From: Deltaproteobacteria bacterium
Lineage (GTDB): Bacteria > Desulfobacterota > UBA8473
NCBI GenBank assembly: GCA_030623035.1
Contig: JAUXFK010000030.1
Span: 1-16,830 of the forward strand
Direction: 5' to 3'
Length of the DNA stretch: 16,830 nucleotides
This document shows positions 15,333 to 16,830 of this stretch, in pieces (the stretch's first letter is position 1; every line of letters starts with the position of its first letter). A program made the position numbers and the translations under genes. The notes under the pieces were generated by a model. That model was not told the DNA's origin. It was given only the letters and a program-made list of their open reading frames with translations, and searched no databases.

Positions 15333-16691
15333 ATGAAGTTGATACTCAAACTCATAGTTTTCTTGTTTCTGACCTCTCTTTTAGAGGGTGCGGTGTATTC
15401 TCAACCCGAATCCTGGAATCAAAAAAGAGCCAAGGATGAGATGAAACAAATCGAAGAAGAATACAATCAGAAAGGGGGGCAAATAGAGATAGATTCCAAT
15501 TCGAATTTACAAGCGTATCTCAAAATAGCCGCTGCAAACAATCCGGGTCTAAAATCAGCTTTTTACGATTGGAAAGCCGCTTTGGAAGAGGTGGGTTATG
15601 TGGGTGTCCTACCTGATCCTACAATCACCTTCGGACACTTTATTGAGAATGTTGAAACACGAGTCGGGCCGCAAAATCAAAAGATCGGCCTTCGTCAAAT
15701 AGTGCCCTGGTTTGGAACATTGGGCAATAAAGAGGATATCGCTTTTGAAAGATCCAATGCGAGTTATAAAAAGTTTCAATCCGAATTCTTAAGAGTACTC
15801 TATCAAGTTAAATCCGCATATTATGACTATTATCTTTTGGGTCGCGAGATTGCAATCACAAAAGAGAACATTGCGCTTCTGAATTTCTGGGAATCAATCG
15901 CCAGAGCGAAATACAAAGTAGCCTTAAAACAACACACTGATGTTATAAAGGCGCAGTTGGAGCTTGGCAAACTTGAAGACCGACTATTGACACTGGAAGA
16001 TATGCAAAAGCCTATAAAAGCCAGGTTGTTAGCAGCCTTGAATATCCCTGATACGGTTGGATTGCCGGTTCCATCGAGCATCGAGTTTCAGGAAGCGCCG
16101 GCATCTGATAAGGATTATATAAACAGTATCATTCAAAACAATCCCAATTTAGATGCGATCAAGCATACAATTGAAAAAGAGAAACTGGCAGTGGGATTAG
16201 CGAACAAATCATCACTGCCGAAATTTACTTTTGGGCTGGATTACATAGCCACTGGAGAAGCTCTGAACCCGGCACTGGATGAGAGCGGGAAAGATTCGTG
16301 GCTCATATCCGTCGGCATAACCTTGCCCATCTGGTTTGGCAAAAACAATGCGAAAAAGAATGAAGCCAGGGCAAGACACCATTCTGCGCAATATTTACTT
16401 GAGGATAAAGAGAACCAGCTCATCACTCTGGCTGAAAGAGTCATTTTTGAACATGATGATGCATTGCGAAAAATACAGCTTTATAGGGATGGTTTAGTTC
16501 CCAAGGCTGAGCAGTCACTGAATGCTGCTTATACTGCTTATCAAGCTGGAAAAGCTGACTTCTTAAATGTCCTTGATGCGCAAAGGCAACTTCTCGATTT
16601 CCAGTTGATGTTTGATAGATCAAAAACAGATCTTGCGAAAAGAAAAGCTGAATTGGATATGTTGACGGGTATTGAACTCACAAACAACTGA
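15333..16691 (+). CDS. TolC/CusC-family outer-membrane efflux protein
   Basis: 452 aa. ATG 15333 has GAGGG (15321-15325) upstream. A Sec signal peptide (hydrophobic 4-20, probable cleavage after about residue 23-24) leads into two outer-membrane efflux (OEP) repeats. The first has YQVKSAYYDYYLLGREIAI and a long coiled coil. The second has SWLISVGITLPIWFG, then AYQAGKADFLNVLDAQRQLLD, the typical conserved C-terminal helix of CusC/CzcC-type proteins. It forms the trimeric outer-membrane channel of an RND or similar tripartite pump. The partners (membrane-fusion protein and pump) would lie beyond the window or elsewhere. The Met-rich lipoprotein and ZraSR-like pair beside it suggest metal or envelope-stress efflux (inference). 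The gene looks complete. Confidence 0.9.
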   Translation: MKLILKLIVFLFLTSLLEGAVYSQPESWNQKRAKDEMKQIEEEYNQKGGQIEIDSNSNLQAYLKIAAANNPGLKSAFYDWKAALEEVGYVGVLPDPTITFGHFIENVETRVGPQNQKIGLRQIVPWFGTLGNKEDIAFERSNASYKKFQSEFLRVLYQVKSAYYDYYLLGREIAITKENIALLNFWESIARAKYKVALKQHTDVIKAQLELGKLEDRLLTLEDMQKPIKARLLAALNIPDTVGLPVPSSIEFQEAPASDKDYINSIIQNNPNLDAIKHTIEKEKLAVGLANKSSLPKFTFGLDYIATGEALNPALDESGKDSWLISVGITLPIWFGKNNAKKNEARARHHSAQYLLEDKENQLITLAERVIFEHDDALRKIQLYRDGLVPKAEQSLNAAYTAYQAGKADFLNVLDAQRQLLDFQLMFDRSKTDLAKRKAELDMLTGIELTNN

Positions 16692-16693
16692 AC

Positions 16694-16719
16694 AACCCTC
16701 GTCCATAAGACGAGTGGTT
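16694..16719 (+). terminator. Stem-loop after the TolC-like gene
   Basis: AACC-c-CTCGTC and GACGAG-t-GGTT form a nearly perfect stem with a five-base loop directly after the stop. There is no clear T-tract, so it could also protect the 3' end or be part of a repeat. Confidence 0.45.
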
Positions 16720-16750
16720 CTATGTTGGGTTGATTAAATCAACTGTTTTT

Positions 16751-16828
16751 GTCATGCCGGACTCGATCCGGCATCCAGAAGTCCCAAGAATCTTATTCCC
16801 TGGATTCCGGCTCTAGGGCCGGAATGAC
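16751..16828. repeat. GTCATGCC...GGAATGAC inverted repeat, same family as 7928-8073
   Basis: It starts GTCATGCCGG and ends CCGGAATGAC. It contains the hairpins ATGCCGG-actcgat-CCGGCAT and ATTCCGGC-tctagg-GCCGGAAT and the CCAG/CTGG spacers of the family. It is the third copy in the window. Confidence 0.7.
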
Positions 16829-16830
16829 AA

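Overview
The window looks like a bacterial chromosome segment with moderate GC content. The gene families suggest an anaerobic deltaproteobacterial-type genome (Desulfobacterota or similar): an NtrC/ZraSR-type two-component pair, an acyl-CoA dehydrogenase, hydantoinase/oxoprolinase genes, and many dispersed foldback and 'GTCATTCC' repeats. This placement is inference; there is no rRNA, tRNA or marker protein to confirm it.

Layout. (1) 1-1051: a repeat fragment, then a decayed zinc-dependent alcohol dehydrogenase gene split by a 245-bp foldback element. The element can be removed in silico to the base, leaving one 4-bp target repeat and restoring the zinc-site reading frame. (2) 7796 down to 1060, minus strand: a compact gene series hyuA, hyuB, LPG-synthase/AglD-type membrane protein, sulfotransferase, GNAT acetyltransferase. 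The last four are coupled or tightly spaced. HyuA and hyuB are separated by a palindromic repeat. (3) 7797-8549: intergenic region holding an IS66-like non-autonomous element (14-bp inverted ends starting GTAA, perfect 8-bp target duplication) with nested GTCATTCC-type repeats, and a sigma-70-like promoter for the next gene. (4) 8550-10839, plus strand: nitronate monooxygenase-like flavoprotein and acyl-CoA dehydrogenase. (5) 10840-11217: non-coding, with an orphan promoter-like sequence and another copy of the dispersed repeat. (6) 14180 down to 11218, minus strand: a sensor kinase lacking its first membrane segment, and its sigma-54-dependent response regulator, broken by a one-base frameshift in an A6 run. 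(7) 14179-16691, plus strand: a Met-rich lipoprotein, possibly with an in-frame TGA before a further 24 codons, and a TolC/CusC-type outer-membrane efflux protein. The window ends in another GTCATTCC-type repeat.

How it works together. The right part resembles an envelope-stress or metal-response locus (ZraSR-like regulators next to a Met-rich periplasmic lipoprotein and an efflux outer-membrane channel), but both regulatory genes look damaged. The left part is a plausible uncharacterised cassette joining a hydantoinase-type ATP-dependent enzyme pair to a lipid-linked transporter-like membrane protein, a sulfotransferase and an acetyltransferase. That suggests synthesis of a small sulfated/acylated or lipid-linked product, which is inference from context only. 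The strongest direct observations are the two elements with exact target duplications, the frameshift, and the head-to-head start-codon collision at 14178-14181.
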